Assembly (NCBI RefSeq): GCF_903969135.1
Contig: NZ_LR824569.1
Location: 2,556,001-2,620,000, forward strand
Source: Chryseobacterium sp. JV274
GTDB taxonomy: Bacteria > Bacteroidota > Bacteroidia > Flavobacteriales > Weeksellaceae
Reading direction: 5' to 3'
Length of the DNA: 64,000 nucleotides
Positions 8,017-17,714 of this stretch are shown piece after piece; within the stretch, counting starts at the first letter, position 1; each line of letters opens with the position of its first letter. Position numbers and translations under genes: made by a program. A model generated the notes under the pieces. That model saw only the letters and a program-made list of their open reading frames with translations. It did not search any database and was not told the DNA's origin.

Positions 8017-9129
8017 ATGAGCCACGGAAAACTAAGAGATGATAAAACCTGCCTGAACTGCGGACATCAGGTTGATGAAAGATTTTGCCCACACTGCGGA
8101 CAGGAAAATATTGAAAGCAGACAGCCCTTTCATTTTCTCTTTACTCATTTCATTGAGGATTTCACCCATTATGACGGGCAGTTCTGGAAAACTATGCAGT
8201 ATCTGTTTACCCGTCCGGGGACACTTACCAAAGAATATCTGGCTGGTAAAAGACAATTGTATGTTGCTCCTGTAAAGCTGTACATATTCATAAGCTTCAT
8301 TACATTTTTTCTACCCAACATCTTACCTCACGCCAAAGAAGAAACAGAAAGACCAAGCCAGATAAAAAAAGAAACAAAGGCAAAAAAGCCAAAAGAAATT
8401 TCACAAGACATTGTAAAAGATTTACAAAAAGAAGGCGTTCTGTCCCATGAAGTAGCAACAAATACTCAAAAGGTGTTGGATACTTTAAAAACTTTGGATA
8501 CCCTAAAAATTAAAGACACCCGAGAAAAGACTGAACTTTTTGACCGTACGTTCGATACGAAAGAAGAGTCTATTATGAATGCCTATACAATAAAACAGTA
8601 TGATTCTATACTTGCAAAGGATAAAACAGGGATATATTCATTAGCGAGACCCCTGGCAGAAAAAGCTTTTTCTTTAAAGGAAGAAGGATACAGCAAACAT
8701 CAGATCTGGGAAAAATATAAAGACAATTTCATTCATACGATTCCTAAAGCGCTCTTTGTATACCTTCCTATATTTGCATTCTTTTTATGGCTATTCCATA
8801 ACAAGAAAAAATGGTGGTACTTTGACCACGGTATATTTACCCTTCACTATTTCTCTTTCCTTTTATTAGGAATATTAGTATTTATAGTAGGAGAAAAGAT
8901 AGTAAGCTTTCTTCCGGACAATAATATACTTACCCTGTTATATGTTTTAGCCTGTATAGCACTGGCAGTCTATATGACGATCTATTTCTTTGTAGCACAT
9001 CACAGGGTATATGAAACAAAAAAAAGAATAAGCATACTCAAAGGTTCCTTATTATTTATTATTAACTATATCGGATTACTTCTGATGTTTATGATACTGA
9101 TGTACTTAAGCTTTATTATGCTTCATTAA
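8017..9129 (+). CDS. DUF3667-type integral membrane protein with zinc ribbon
   Basis: 370 residues. The N-terminus is a two-knuckle zinc ribbon (CLNCGHQ at ~13-19, CPHCGQ at ~29-34). The family block follows: DFTHYDGQFWKTMQYLFTRPG, EYLAGKRQLYVAPVKLYIF. A first membrane helix lies at ~92-105, then a ~140-residue lysine-rich, coiled-coil-like soluble loop. Four more membrane helices fill the C-terminal third (LFVYLPIFAFFLWLF, a GILVFIVGEK helix, the segment around CIALAVYMTIYFF, and the segment around IGLLLMFMILM). DUF3667 proteins are widespread in Bacteroidota and of unknown function. The ribbon should face the cytoplasm. It is monocistronic with its own promoter, and its stop overlaps the stop of the convergent gene by 4 bases. 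Confidence 0.85.
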   Translation: MSHGKLRDDKTCLNCGHQVDERFCPHCGQENIESRQPFHFLFTHFIEDFTHYDGQFWKTMQYLFTRPGTLTKEYLAGKRQLYVAPVKLYIFISFITFFLPNILPHAKEETERPSQIKKETKAKKPKEISQDIVKDLQKEGVLSHEVATNTQKVLDTLKTLDTLKIKDTREKTELFDRTFDTKEESIMNAYTIKQYDSILAKDKTGIYSLARPLAEKAFSLKEEGYSKHQIWEKYKDNFIHTIPKALFVYLPIFAFFLWLFHNKKKWWYFDHGIFTLHYFSFLLLGILVFIVGEKIVSFLPDNNILTLLYVLACIALAVYMTIYFFVAHHRVYETKKRISILKGSLLFIINYIGLLLMFMILMYLSFIMLH

Positions 9130-9458
9130 TTTCTAAGGGATTTATTCCCTCTGAAACTCGCAAATAAATAATACGCAACGAAAACAGTAGAAAATTTCAG
9201 GATAGATGGAATTGCCAATTCAAGATTAAAAATTAAAGCTCCTACAAGAACAAGAATTCCCATTCCTATAAAAGACAGTCCTAATTTCTTAGGTAGTGAA
9301 AAATTGGGTGTATCAAGATAATAAGCAAGTCCCCAGGCAGAACCAAAGGCAACAGCATAATAAATATCCAGTCCGATATTCTCTGAACTTAAAAAGAAAT
9401 AGTTGATCAGGAAGCTAATTACGGTTCCTAATCCAAAGTACATCAAAGCTTTTTGCAT
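9126..9458 (-). CDS. Small four-helix membrane protein, function unknown
   Basis: 110 residues from the ATG at 9458. A longer frame reaches 9566, but its first 36 residues span the promoter CAAAAGTA (minus-strand TACTTTTG, 9477-9484), so the shorter start is chosen. Four hydrophobic segments are visible (LMYFGLGTVISFLINYFF, YYAVAFGSAWGLAYYL, LGLSFIGMGILVLVGALIF, ILKFSTVFVAYYLF) with short charged ends (RGNKSLRN at the C-terminus). I do not recognise the family. It is convergent with the DUF3667 gene and the two stop codons overlap. Confidence 0.65.
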   Translation of the reverse strand: MQKALMYFGLGTVISFLINYFFLSSENIGLDIYYAVAFGSAWGLAYYLDTPNFSLPKKLGLSFIGMGILVLVGALIFNLELAIPSILKFSTVFVAYYLFASFRGNKSLRN

Positions 9459-9476
9459 GTCTGTAAAAATATTCTG

Positions 9477-9484
9477 CAAAAGTA
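9477..9484 (-). promoter_or_regulatory. Promoter -7 element (TACTTTTG, minus strand)
   Basis: Perfect TAnnTTTG match 18 bases upstream of the ATG at 9458. It decides the start of that gene. Confidence 0.65.
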
Positions 9485-9672
9485 GAGAATTTAATTTGAG
9501 AATGTAAAGATGAGGAGCTTTGAAAGCGAAGTCACTGCAACTTGTTTTAACTCTGTGGTTTCCCAACTTTCAAAGTATCCTGCTCAAAAAGGGGATATAT
9601 AATTAAATAAACACAAACAATCAATTGATAATCAAAAGAATAAAATCAAACACATGGTTCTTTTTTTATTGT

Positions 9673-9680
9673 TATATTTG
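9673..9680 (+). promoter_or_regulatory. Promoter -7 element of icmF (TATATTTG)
   Basis: Perfect TAnnTTTG match 27 bases before the ATG at 9708. No cobalamin-riboswitch-like conserved box was seen in the short leader. Confidence 0.65.
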
Positions 9681-9707
9681 AAAACTTAGAAACTTTCTAG
9701 AATTTTT

Positions 9708-12700
9708 ATGGAAACCCAAAAATATACTCCAACCAACAAGGTAAGAATCGTAACTGCTGCCTCATTATTTGATGGGCATGATGCTGCGATCAATATTATG
9801 CGTCGTGTTATTCAGGGAACAGGATGCGAAGTGATCCATTTAGGACACGATAAATCAGCAGAGGAAGTTGTAAATACAGCAATCCAGGAAGATGCCAATG
9901 CTATTGCATTAACTTCATATCAGGGAGGTCACACAGAATATTTCAAATATATCTACGACCTGTTGAGAGAAAAAAATTCACCACAGATCAAAATTTTTGG
10001 CGGTGGTGGCGGTGTAATCCTTCCGGAAGAGATCAAAGATCTGATGTCTTATGGAATAGACAGAATTTATTCTCCGGATGACGGTCGTGAACTTGGTCTT
10101 CAGGGAATGATTGATGATCTTGTGCACAGATCAGATTTTGCGACAGGAAAAGATGTAACTGCAGAAGACCTGGATGCCATCAGTTTTGAAAACTCAACAA
10201 GCATCGCCAGTATTATCTCTGCTGTTGAAAACTTCTCAGAAGAAAAACCTGAGCTTGTAAAAGCAATTGACGAAAAGTCTAAAGATTTAACCATTCCAAT
10301 TATTGGTATTACAGGTACTGGAGGAGCTGGTAAGTCTTCTTTAACAGATGAATTGGTAAGACGTTTCTTACGTTCAAATACTGATAAGAAAATTGCCATT
10401 ATCTCTATTGACCCTTCAAAAAAGAAAACCGGAGGGGCTTTATTAGGAGACAGAATCCGTATGAACGCGATCAATGATCCTAGAGTGTATATGCGTTCTA
10501 TGGCAACGAGAGAAAATAACGTTTCCGTTTCTCCATTCATTCATTCTGCTTTGAATGTACTGAAACTGGCTCATCCTGATGTTATCATCCTTGAAACTTC
10601 AGGGATCGGGCAGTCTGGTTCAGAAGTATCAGATTTTGCCGATGTTTCTATGTATGTAATGACTCCTGAATATGGAGCGTCTACACAGCTGGAAAAAATC
10701 GACATGTTGGACTATGCGGATCTTGTCGCATTAAATAAATCTGACAAAAGAGGGGCTCTTGATGCTCTTCAGGCGGTAAGAAAACAGTTCCAGAGAAACC
10801 ACCTTTTATGGGAAAGTCCATTAGAAGATATGCCTGTATATGCTACAAAAGCATCTCAGTTTAATGACCACGGAACAACGGAACTCTACAACAGATTGGT
10901 TTCTAAAGTAAACGAAAAGTTTGCTGATTTAAAACTAAATACATTCGTAGAACAGGAAATCACAGACGAAGTAACAATTATTCCTCCAAAAAGAGTTCGT
11001 TACCTTTCTGAAATTGTTGAAAACAACAAGCAATACGACATCAATATCGAAAAACAGGCTGAGCTGGCCAGAACAATGTATCATATTGAAGGCGTAAAAA
11101 AAATAATTTCCAATGAGGTGTTAGAGGCTGAATATCAAAAGGCAGAAAAACATCTTCAACAGGATAATATCGACTTCCTGAAGACATGGGATGATACTAA
11201 AAAAGCTTTCCAGGAAGAATTCTACTCTTATTTTGTAAGAGGAAAAGAGATTAAGGTGGAAACTTCTACAGAATCCTTATCTCATTTGAGAATTCCAAAA
11301 ATTGCATTACCAAAATACAATGACTGGGGTGATCTGATCCAATGGAAAGGACAGGAAAACCTTCCGGGAAGTTTCCCTTATACAGCAGGAATTTATCCGT
11401 TCAAGAGAACCGGTGAGGATCCGACAAGAATGTTTGCTGGAGAAGGAGGTCCCGAAAGAACCAACAGAAGATTCCATTATGTTTCTGCAGAAATGCCTGC
11501 AAAACGTTTATCCACAGCATTTGACTCGGTAACTTTATATGGTCAGGATCCTGCTTTACCACCGGATATTTATGGTAAAATCGGAAATGCAGGAGTTTCT
11601 ATTGCAACATTGGATGATGCTAAAAAACTGTATTCCGGATTTGATCTGGTTAATGCACTGACTTCGGTTTCCATGACGATCAACGGTCCTGCACCGATGC
11701 TATTGGCTTTCTTTATGAATGCTGCCATTGATCAGAATGTTGAAAAATATATCAAAGAAAACGGTTTAGAAGCTAAAGTAGAGGCTAAACTTAAGGAGAA
11801 ATTTGACGATAAAGGTTTAGAAAGACCAAAATATAAAGGCGAACTTCCTCCATCCAATAATGGTTTAGGATTACAGCTTTTAGGATTAACGGGTGATGAA
11901 GTAATTCCTGCAAATGTATACGCAGAAATTAAAGCTAAAACGATTGCTACCGTTCGTGGTACCGTTCAGGCTGATATCTTAAAAGAAGACCAGGCTCAGA
12001 ATACGTGTATCTTCTCTACTGAATTTGCCCTTAGACTCATGGGTGACGTTCAGGAATATTTCATCCGAGAGAAAGTAAGAAACTTCTACTCTGTTTCCAT
12101 TTCAGGATATCATATTGCTGAAGCAGGAGCAAACCCAGTTTCTCAATTGGCATTCACCCTGGCCAACGGTTTCACTTATGTGGAATATTACTTAAGCCGT
12201 GGAATGGACATCAATGATTTTGCACCGAACTTATCTTTCTTCTTCTCCAATGGTATCGACCCTGAGTATTCGGTAATCGGACGTGTAGCAAGAAGAATCT
12301 GGGCAAAAGCTATGAAATTAAAATACGGAGCTGACGAAAGAAGCCAGATGCTGAAATATCACATTCAAACTTCAGGACGTTCTCTTCACGCTCAGGAAAT
12401 TGATTTCAATGACATCAGAACAACTCTTCAGGCGCTTTATGCGATCTATGATAACTGTAATTCACTTCATACCAATGCTTATGATGAGGCGATCACGACT
12501 CCTACTGAGCAATCTGTAAGAAGAGCGATGGCAATTCAGTTGATCATCAACAAGGAATTAGGACTGGCTAAAAACGAAAATCCGCTTCAGGGATCATTTA
12601 TCATTGAAGAATTAACGGATCTTGTGGAAGAAGCTGTATATACAGAATTTGACAGAATTACTGAAAGAGGTGGTGTTCTTGGAGCTATGGAAACAATGTA

Positions 12701-13055
12701 TCAGCGTTCAAAAATCCAGGAAGAATCTATGCATTACGAATGGCTGAAGCACACCGGTGAATATCCGATTATCGGGGTAAATACATTCTTAGGAAAAGAT
12801 GGCTCACCAACTGTTTTACCAGGGGAAGTTATCCGTTCTACTGAAGAAGAAAAACAATCACAGATTGAATCTCTACACAACTTCCAGCAAGCGAATGACG
12901 ACAGATCTGAAGAAGCTCTGAAACAACTTCAGCATGCAGCCATCAACCAGCAAAATTTATTTGAAGTAATGATGGATGCTGTAAAATACTGCTCTCTAGG
13001 ACAAATTACCAACGCTTTATTTGAAGTGGGTGGTAAATACAGAAGAAATATGTAA
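9708..13055 (+). CDS. icmF: Fused isobutyryl-CoA mutase / G-protein chaperone IcmF
   Basis: 1115 residues, close to the usual ~1,090-1,120 of IcmF. Domains in order are a B12-binding domain (~10-145, base-off ligand His24 in LFDGHDA, then LTSYQGGH and FGGGGGVI), a MeaI-type GTPase (~195-410, P-loop GTGGAGKSS with Lys209, and ALNKSDKR), and a mutase TIM barrel plus C-terminal part (~540-1115, [30 protein letters not shown]). The enzyme interconverts isobutyryl-CoA and butyryl-CoA with adenosylcobalamin, and the GTPase domain loads and protects the cofactor. The MeaB-mutase-B12 fusion order separates it from ordinary methylmalonyl-CoA mutase. Exact acyl substrate is inferred. The gene is monocistronic, with a promoter and terminator of its own, and no B12 genes are near it. 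Confidence 0.93.
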   Translation: METQKYTPTNKVRIVTAASLFDGHDAAINIMRRVIQGTGCEVIHLGHDKSAEEVVNTAIQEDANAIALTSYQGGHTEYFKYIYDLLREKNSPQIKIFGGGGGVILPEEIKDLMSYGIDRIYSPDDGRELGLQGMIDDLVHRSDFATGKDVTAEDLDAISFENSTSIASIISAVENFSEEKPELVKAIDEKSKDLTIPIIGITGTGGAGKSSLTDELVRRFLRSNTDKKIAIISIDPSKKKTGGALLGDRIRMNAINDPRVYMRSMATRENNVSVSPFIHSALNVLKLAHPDVIILETSGIGQSGSEVSDFADVSMYVMTPEYGASTQLEKIDMLDYADLVALNKSDKRGALDALQAVRKQFQRNHLLWESPLEDMPVYATKASQFNDHGTTELYNRLVSKVNEKFADLKLNTFVEQEITDEVTIIPPKRVRYLSEIVENNKQYDINIEKQAELARTMYHIEGVKKIISNEVLEAEYQKAEKHLQQDNIDFLKTWDDTKKAFQEEFYSYFVRGKEIKVETSTESLSHLRIPKIALPKYNDWGDLIQWKGQENLPGSFPYTAGIYPFKRTGEDPTRMFAGEGGPERTNRRFHYVSAEMPAKRLSTAFDSVTLYGQDPALPPDIYGKIGNAGVSIATLDDAKKLYSGFDLVNALTSVSMTINGPAPMLLAFFMNAAIDQNVEKYIKENGLEAKVEAKLKEKFDDKGLERPKYKGELPPSNNGLGLQLLGLTGDEVIPANVYAEIKAKTIATVRGTVQADILKEDQAQNTCIFSTEFALRLMGDVQEYFIREKVRNFYSVSISGYHIAEAGANPVSQLAFTLANGFTYVEYYLSRGMDINDFAPNLSFFFSNGIDPEYSVIGRVARRIWAKAMKLKYGADERSQMLKYHIQTSGRSLHAQEIDFNDIRTTLQALYAIYDNCNSLHTNAYDEAITTPTEQSVRRAMAIQLIINKELGLAKNENPLQGSFIIEELTDLVEEAVYTEFDRITERGGVLGAMETMYQRSKIQEESMHYEWLKHTGEYPIIGVNTFLGKDGSPTVLPGEVIRSTEEEKQSQIESLHNFQQANDDRSEEALKQLQHAAINQQNLFEVMMDAVKYCSLGQITNALFEVGGKYRRNM

Positions 13056-13086
13056 ACCGTAATTGGGCATACATTTTTTATAAATC

Positions 13087-13117
13087 AAACCTCAAAGAAA
13101 TTCTTTGAGGTTTTTTT
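13087..13117 (+). terminator. icmF terminator
   Basis: An 11-bp stem AAACCTCAAAG/CTTTGAGGTTT with a 5-base loop and a seven-T run begins 32 bases after the icmF stop. Confidence 0.92.
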
Positions 13118-13146
13118 GTATTTTTAATTTTAAAAACTAATTAACA

Positions 13147-14205
13147 ATGAAAAAGATAACCATGAACATTAATTTTGAGAAAACCCTGCTCTTAATCCTC
13201 ATTTGTCTTACATCTGCTTTATGGAGCCAGAAACGTACCGAACCATTTACTATAAGCCTTCCCAGCCACAAAGTAGAGAAAAGCTACTATAAAATGATAA
13301 CACTTATTGATAAAAGAGAAGATACCACTTCTTTAGGAATTGTACAGCAGGGAATGCTGAATGCCAAAGCTAAAGTGATTCCCACCTCCAGTATATCAAG
13401 CCAATTTCAAAGTATCCTGAACAGCATCAATGGAGATGATACCGAAGATGGAATGATGGTTCTGTACCTGAAACAATTATACTTTGCGGAGGTTACTGCC
13501 AAACTCAGCGAGCATGGCTACTGCTATTTTCAGGGGTTTCTGTTTTCAAAAAACAATGATGGAACTTACTCTTTGATGGATCAGACCGATACAGTAATTG
13601 ATATCAAAGCAACTGATGTTACCACAAAAACACTTGAAAAAGGAAGCGAAATGCTCGTAGATTTCATCAGTAAAAACGCATCTAAAAAGCCAGAAACAAC
13701 CAATTCTTATACAATTGAACAAGTAAAGAACTTTGATAATACCGCCAAGCAGTCAATCAGTTTTTACAATTCACCTCAACTGAAAGATGGAGTATATAAA
13801 AACTATAACTCTTTAAAGAATCAACAGCCGGACCAAGAAATCGCAAATGTCAAATTCTACGGTAATGCTCCAAAAATTGTAAGAATCTATGAAATGGCAG
13901 ACGGCAAAGAAAAAGAAATCAAAAAAGATAATATCTATGCTATCGTGTATAAAGGAGAACCATACATCTACCTTTCCATAGAAAACCTTTTTACCAAGGC
14001 GGTAAAGAAAGATAATGATTACTATTTTATCGGAAAAATAAGGTCGAATCCCAATACGGGAAGTATGATGCTGACTGGAGCTGCATTCTTTGGTGCCATT
14101 GGTGTTCTGATTATGAGCAATCCAGCCTATCCTTTTGAAATGAAGATAGATTACTTCAATGGTGGATTTGTTCCGATCAAAGAAATTCAAAACAAAAATT
14201 ATTAA
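13147..14205 (+). CDS. Secreted protein of unknown function
   Basis: 352 residues with a hydrophobic N-terminal segment ending LTSALWSQ, so exported if it is cleaved there; alternatively the first in-frame ATG gives a slightly long n-region (MKKITMNINFEK). The body alternates short beta strands with polar loops. It includes a DKREDTTSLGIVQQG motif, a MVLYLKQLYFAEVTAKLSE strand pair and a late hydrophobic stretch (MLTGAAFFGAIGVLIMSN, ~305-325) that could insert in a membrane. I know no family for it. It starts 30 bases after the icmF terminator and is followed by a weak hairpin. Confidence 0.6.
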   Translation: MKKITMNINFEKTLLLILICLTSALWSQKRTEPFTISLPSHKVEKSYYKMITLIDKREDTTSLGIVQQGMLNAKAKVIPTSSISSQFQSILNSINGDDTEDGMMVLYLKQLYFAEVTAKLSEHGYCYFQGFLFSKNNDGTYSLMDQTDTVIDIKATDVTTKTLEKGSEMLVDFISKNASKKPETTNSYTIEQVKNFDNTAKQSISFYNSPQLKDGVYKNYNSLKNQQPDQEIANVKFYGNAPKIVRIYEMADGKEKEIKKDNIYAIVYKGEPYIYLSIENLFTKAVKKDNDYYFIGKIRSNPNTGSMMLTGAAFFGAIGVLIMSNPAYPFEMKIDYFNGGFVPIKEIQNKNY

Positions 14206-14247
14206 CCCACAAAATCTCCTTACTTTTGGGAGTTTTTTATTTTTAAA

Positions 14248-14958
14248 ATGAAACCAAAAGCTTTATTCAACTGGAGCAGCGGAAAAGATTCTGCGCTTGC
14301 TCTTTATAAAATACTACAGGCAGATCAATATGAAATTTCTACTTTGCTTACAAGTATTAATGAAGAATTTCAAAGGATTTCCATGCATGGTGTTCATGTT
14401 TCTCTGTTGGAAAAACAGACCGAAAGCCTCGGGATTTCGTTAATTAAAATGGAGCTTCCCAAAGAACCATCAATGGAAGAATACCAGCAAATCATGAGCA
14501 AAACAATGGCCGGAATTCAGGCTCAGGGGATTACCCATTCCGTTTTTGGTGATATTTTCCTGGAAGATCTGCGAAAATACAGGGAAGACCAATTAAATGC
14601 CATCGGTATGAAGGCTCTATTTCCCCTCTGGAAACAAGATACCTCCAACCTCATCCATGAATTTTTAGAGCTTGGTTTTAAAACCATTGTAACCTGTGTA
14701 AACGGAACTTATCTGGATAAAAGCTTTGCAGGACGAATCATTGATCAGAAATTTATAGATGATCTTCCTGAAAATGTAGATCCATGCGGAGAAAACGGTG
14801 AGTTTCACACCTTCACTTTTGATGGACCTATTTTCAAAAATCCGGTAAACTTTGAAATCGGGGAAACAGTTAAAAAAACTTATCCTAAACCTAAAACCTC
14901 TGCTGAAGAAGAAGACGGCGAATATGTTTTCTGGTTTTGTGATCTGCTGTCAAAATAA
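14248..14958 (+). CDS. Dph6-related ATP pyrophosphatase
   Basis: 236 residues of the adenine-nucleotide alpha-hydrolase (PP-loop) superfamily. The PP-loop is FNWSSGKDSALAL (~7-19). Further family blocks are SMHGVH (~49), GDIFLEDLRKYRE (~105-117) and CGENGEFHTFTFDGP (~180-194), the diphthine-ammonia-ligase (Dph6/MJ0570) signature. Bacteria lack diphthamide, so the true substrate is unknown; an ATP-driven amidation or adenylation is the likely chemistry. It lies alone between two hairpins. The ATG is preceded by a short T-rich leader. Confidence 0.85.
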   Translation: MKPKALFNWSSGKDSALALYKILQADQYEISTLLTSINEEFQRISMHGVHVSLLEKQTESLGISLIKMELPKEPSMEEYQQIMSKTMAGIQAQGITHSVFGDIFLEDLRKYREDQLNAIGMKALFPLWKQDTSNLIHEFLELGFKTIVTCVNGTYLDKSFAGRIIDQKFIDDLPENVDPCGENGEFHTFTFDGPIFKNPVNFEIGETVKKTYPKPKTSAEEEDGEYVFWFCDLLSK

Positions 14959-14987
14959 GCCTGTGGATAAATCTTCACAGGCTTTTC
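14957..14987 (+). terminator. Intrinsic terminator overlapping the stop codon
   Basis: AAGCCTGTG (14957-14965) pairs with CACAGGCTT (14976-14984), followed by TT. The 5' arm starts within the TAA stop. The convergent decarboxylase gene ends at 14994. Confidence 0.75.
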
Positions 14988-14993
14988 AATAGA

Positions 14994-16412
14994 TTATTGT
15001 ATTTCAGTAATGATTTCATTCATCAGATCAAATACCTGTCTGATATCGTTTTCACTAGTCATCCAGTTTACAAAAGCAGCTCTTACTCCTTTATGCTGAT
15101 TATAAAAAGTAGGGGTCATAAAGACTTTTCCTGTATTATTTAGCTTTTCAAGAAATCGTCCTACCGCATCCTGCTTTGCATCATCTTTCAATGTAAAGCA
15201 AACTGTGTTCAGTCTTACCGGAGCCAGCAGTTTAAAATCATGACTGTTTTCAATCAGCTGTCCAAACTGTTTCGCCCATGATATATTCTTATCCACAATC
15301 TCCTGATACCCCTTTTTACCATAAGCCATAAGAGAGAACCATGCAGGAAGCGCCTTTAATCTTCTTGAGTTTTCAGGAAGGAAATTTAAATAGTTGAAAT
15401 TATCCAACGGATCTCCCAGATAAGGGGCATTTGAATTCTGAAAAGTTTCTATCTGTAAAATTTTATATTGCTCTTTAATGAAAAATACGGCACTTTCATA
15501 AGGTACATTCAGCCATTTGTGACAATCTACTGTGATACTGTCGGCATATTCCCAACCTTCCACAAGATGATGATGGGTTTCCGAACAAGCTGCAAAACCA
15601 CCAAAAGCGGCATCGATGTGCCACCAGAAATTGTATTTTTCTTTTAATTTGCTGATCGCTTTGAAATCATCAAAATCCACCGTATTTACTGTTCCTCCAC
15701 TTGAAATCAATATAAATGGCTCCCCATAAAGCTTTAGAATATTTTCTTCCAGATCCTTGATATGGATGGCTTCCCGGTTTCCTTCTTCCGTTTTAATCTT
15801 AATAATATTGGCGCTTCCCAGTCCTAATAATGACAATGATTTTATAGAAGAAGAGTGAGGAGTCGCTGTGAGTATCTTTACTGTTCCCGAAATGCCTTCT
15901 TTCGCAATATCTCTTCCCTGCTCTTTTCCCAGCCATTGACGGCCCACAGCCAAACAGGTAAAATTAGACATTGTAGCTCCTGATACAAAACCACAAAAGA
16001 AACTTTCCGGAAGCTTAAGAAGTTTTAGCAAAAGCTGTACGGTTTCCATTTCTATGGTTGCGGAAATATCTCCCTGTCCTTTTACAGACTGGGTATTCTG
16101 ATCATAAACCGTCGCCAGCCAGTCACCAGCTACCGATGCCGGTGTAGCACCTCCCGTCACAAATCCCCAGTATCGGGGCCCTCCGGAACCCACCATGATC
16201 GGTTCAAATTTTTCGTTGAAAATCCGCAAAGCCTCTTCTGCTCCTAATCCTGATTCCGGGAGTTCCTGTTTTTCCAATAGAGTGTTTAGATTGTTATTGA
16301 TTACCGATGTTGATCTGTCTTCAATAGAGTTCAGATAATCCGTCCCCTGTTCTTTGATGATATTCAGCAGGTATCCGATGTTTGCTGAATCATTTTTCAA
16401 GTGTTCATTCAT
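14994..16412 (-). CDS. Pyridoxal-phosphate-dependent (group II) amino-acid decarboxylase
   Basis: 472 residues, fold type I PLP enzyme of the aromatic/glutamate decarboxylase group. Seen: GPRYWGFVTGGATPASVAGDWL, FVSGATMSNF (phosphate cup), a cofactor-binding HIDAAFGG (~265-272) and the Schiff-base lysine in TVDCHKWLNVPYE (~295-307). The family converts an amino acid to an amine with loss of CO2. The substrate cannot be read from the sequence, and annotations such as tyrosine or aspartate decarboxylase would be guesses. No N-terminal signal, so cytoplasmic. It is transcribed alone from a TAnnTTTG promoter at 16435. Confidence 0.88.
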   Translation of the reverse strand: MNEHLKNDSANIGYLLNIIKEQGTDYLNSIEDRSTSVINNNLNTLLEKQELPESGLGAEEALRIFNEKFEPIMVGSGGPRYWGFVTGGATPASVAGDWLATVYDQNTQSVKGQGDISATIEMETVQLLLKLLKLPESFFCGFVSGATMSNFTCLAVGRQWLGKEQGRDIAKEGISGTVKILTATPHSSSIKSLSLLGLGSANIIKIKTEEGNREAIHIKDLEENILKLYGEPFILISSGGTVNTVDFDDFKAISKLKEKYNFWWHIDAAFGGFAACSETHHHLVEGWEYADSITVDCHKWLNVPYESAVFFIKEQYKILQIETFQNSNAPYLGDPLDNFNYLNFLPENSRRLKALPAWFSLMAYGKKGYQEIVDKNISWAKQFGQLIENSHDFKLLAPVRLNTVCFTLKDDAKQDAVGRFLEKLNNTGKVFMTPTFYNQHKGVRAAFVNWMTSENDIRQVFDLMNEIITEIQ

Positions 16413-16434
16413 ACTTTGTGATACATTTCTATAT

Positions 16435-16442
16435 CAAATGTA
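16435..16442 (-). promoter_or_regulatory. Promoter -7 element (TACATTTG, minus strand)
   Basis: Perfect TAnnTTTG match 22 bases upstream of the decarboxylase ATG at 16412. Confidence 0.6.
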
Positions 16443-16585
16443 TTAAAAATACCTGCTAAAGAATTATTAAATTTAATATTAAATTGATCCAAATCCCGTC
16501 CTAGCACGCAATTTGCATCCCTAAATGCTCCTGGATATTTTAGTATCTTTAAGGGTAACAACCATCATATAAAAATACAACACCT

Positions 16586-17698
16586 GTGATCAAAAATTTA
16601 GTATTCCTGACTCTATTCTGTTTTTTATTTTCCTGTACAACAACTGAGGCTCCAAAGGCTTCTCCTGTTGATAAAAAAGCCATTATCGATTCTACTGTTG
16701 CCGCTTTTCAGAAAACACTTTTAGAACAACAGATTGATTCTGCTTTCAAAAAGTACCATTTCAATGGAAGTATTGCTGTTTTTAAAGACACCATATCCCT
16801 TTACAGAAGAGAAAACGGATATTCTGATTTTAAAAAGAAAACTAAAATTGACAGTAATACCATTTTTGCCATAGGTTCTGTAAGCAAGCAGTTTACCGCT
16901 GTTTTGGTATTACTTCAAATGGAACAGGGAAAACTGAACGTGACAGATAAAGTTTCAAAATATTTAAAGGAATTCCAGATCAAAGAATATGAAAACATTA
17001 CAATTCATCAGCTATTGAACCATACTTCAGGGTTAAATATGGTGGGAGGAAAGCTTATGTTTAAAAGCGGTTCTGACTTCTTCTATTCCAACGACGGATT
17101 CAATACCCTTGGAAAGATTGTGGAAAAAGTTTCCGGAAGATCATATGCTGAAAACGTTCAGGAACTTTTTCAAAAAGCAGGAATGAACCATTCTTCAACC
17201 GGAGATACTTTTAAAGGAAATAACTTTGCCAGTGCTTATCTCGGTACACCTGCTAGATTTCAGGAAGTTCCCAATATGCCGAAAAGATTAGGCGGACAGG
17301 AAATAGGAACTCCGGCTGGTGGAATATTATCCACTATTCAGGATCTTCATTCATGGAACAATGCTTTGTATGGTGGGAAAATTTTAAAACCAGAAACGCA
17401 GAAGCTATTCATGGCAAAAAGCGCAGAAAGACGTCATGCAATCTTTGGAAAGATGGGCTACGCTTACGGCATCATGCTTAATATTGGCCAACCCAATTCT
17501 TATTTCCACAGCGGTTATATAAAAGGTTCCCCTTCATTAAATATCTATTATCCCGACACCAAAACTTCAGTAATCATCCTTTCTAATATTGCCGATGAAG
17601 AAAAGGGAAAAGGAGTTATCTTCAGACCTCATATTGAAGTAAAAAAGATTACAGATCATCTTGAGAACACTCTTACGCAGCTAAGATCACAACACTAG
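16586..17698 (+). CDS. Serine hydrolase lipoprotein, class C beta-lactamase fold
   Basis: 370 residues from a GTG start. The lipoprotein signal FCFLFSC puts the lipidated cysteine at ~17. The catalytic serine-lysine pair is in IGSVSKQFTAVL (S-x-x-K), the tyrosine in FFYSNDGFNTLGKIVE (Y-x-N), and HSGYIKGSP near the C-terminus may supply the third motif. The fold covers class C beta-lactamases, D,D-peptidases and esterases. Most such Bacteroidota lipoproteins are peptidases or esterases rather than resistance enzymes. The start is set by the signal peptide; TATCTTTA at ~16544 is a one-mismatch promoter. Divergent from the PLP decarboxylase. Confidence 0.85.
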   Translation: MIKNLVFLTLFCFLFSCTTTEAPKASPVDKKAIIDSTVAAFQKTLLEQQIDSAFKKYHFNGSIAVFKDTISLYRRENGYSDFKKKTKIDSNTIFAIGSVSKQFTAVLVLLQMEQGKLNVTDKVSKYLKEFQIKEYENITIHQLLNHTSGLNMVGGKLMFKSGSDFFYSNDGFNTLGKIVEKVSGRSYAENVQELFQKAGMNHSSTGDTFKGNNFASAYLGTPARFQEVPNMPKRLGGQEIGTPAGGILSTIQDLHSWNNALYGGKILKPETQKLFMAKSAERRHAIFGKMGYAYGIMLNIGQPNSYFHSGYIKGSPSLNIYYPDTKTSVIILSNIADEEKGKGVIFRPHIEVKKITDHLENTLTQLRSQH

Positions 17699-17714
17699 TT
17701 GAATAACGTGCTAT

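Noticed and set aside
9567..9707. Cobalamin riboswitch upstream of icmF
   Set aside because: The leader between the promoter and ATG is only ~20-25 bases and shows no B12-box-like sequence.
10100..10540. Minus-strand open frame of 146 codons inside icmF
   Set aside because: It lies wholly within a highly conserved gene on the other strand, has no signal, promoter or domain, and reads as a low-complexity shadow.
16586..17698. Antibiotic-resistance class C beta-lactamase
   Set aside because: The fold and S-x-x-K and Y-x-N motifs are shared with peptidases and esterases. A lipoprotein signal and lack of an ampR-like neighbour do not support a resistance role.
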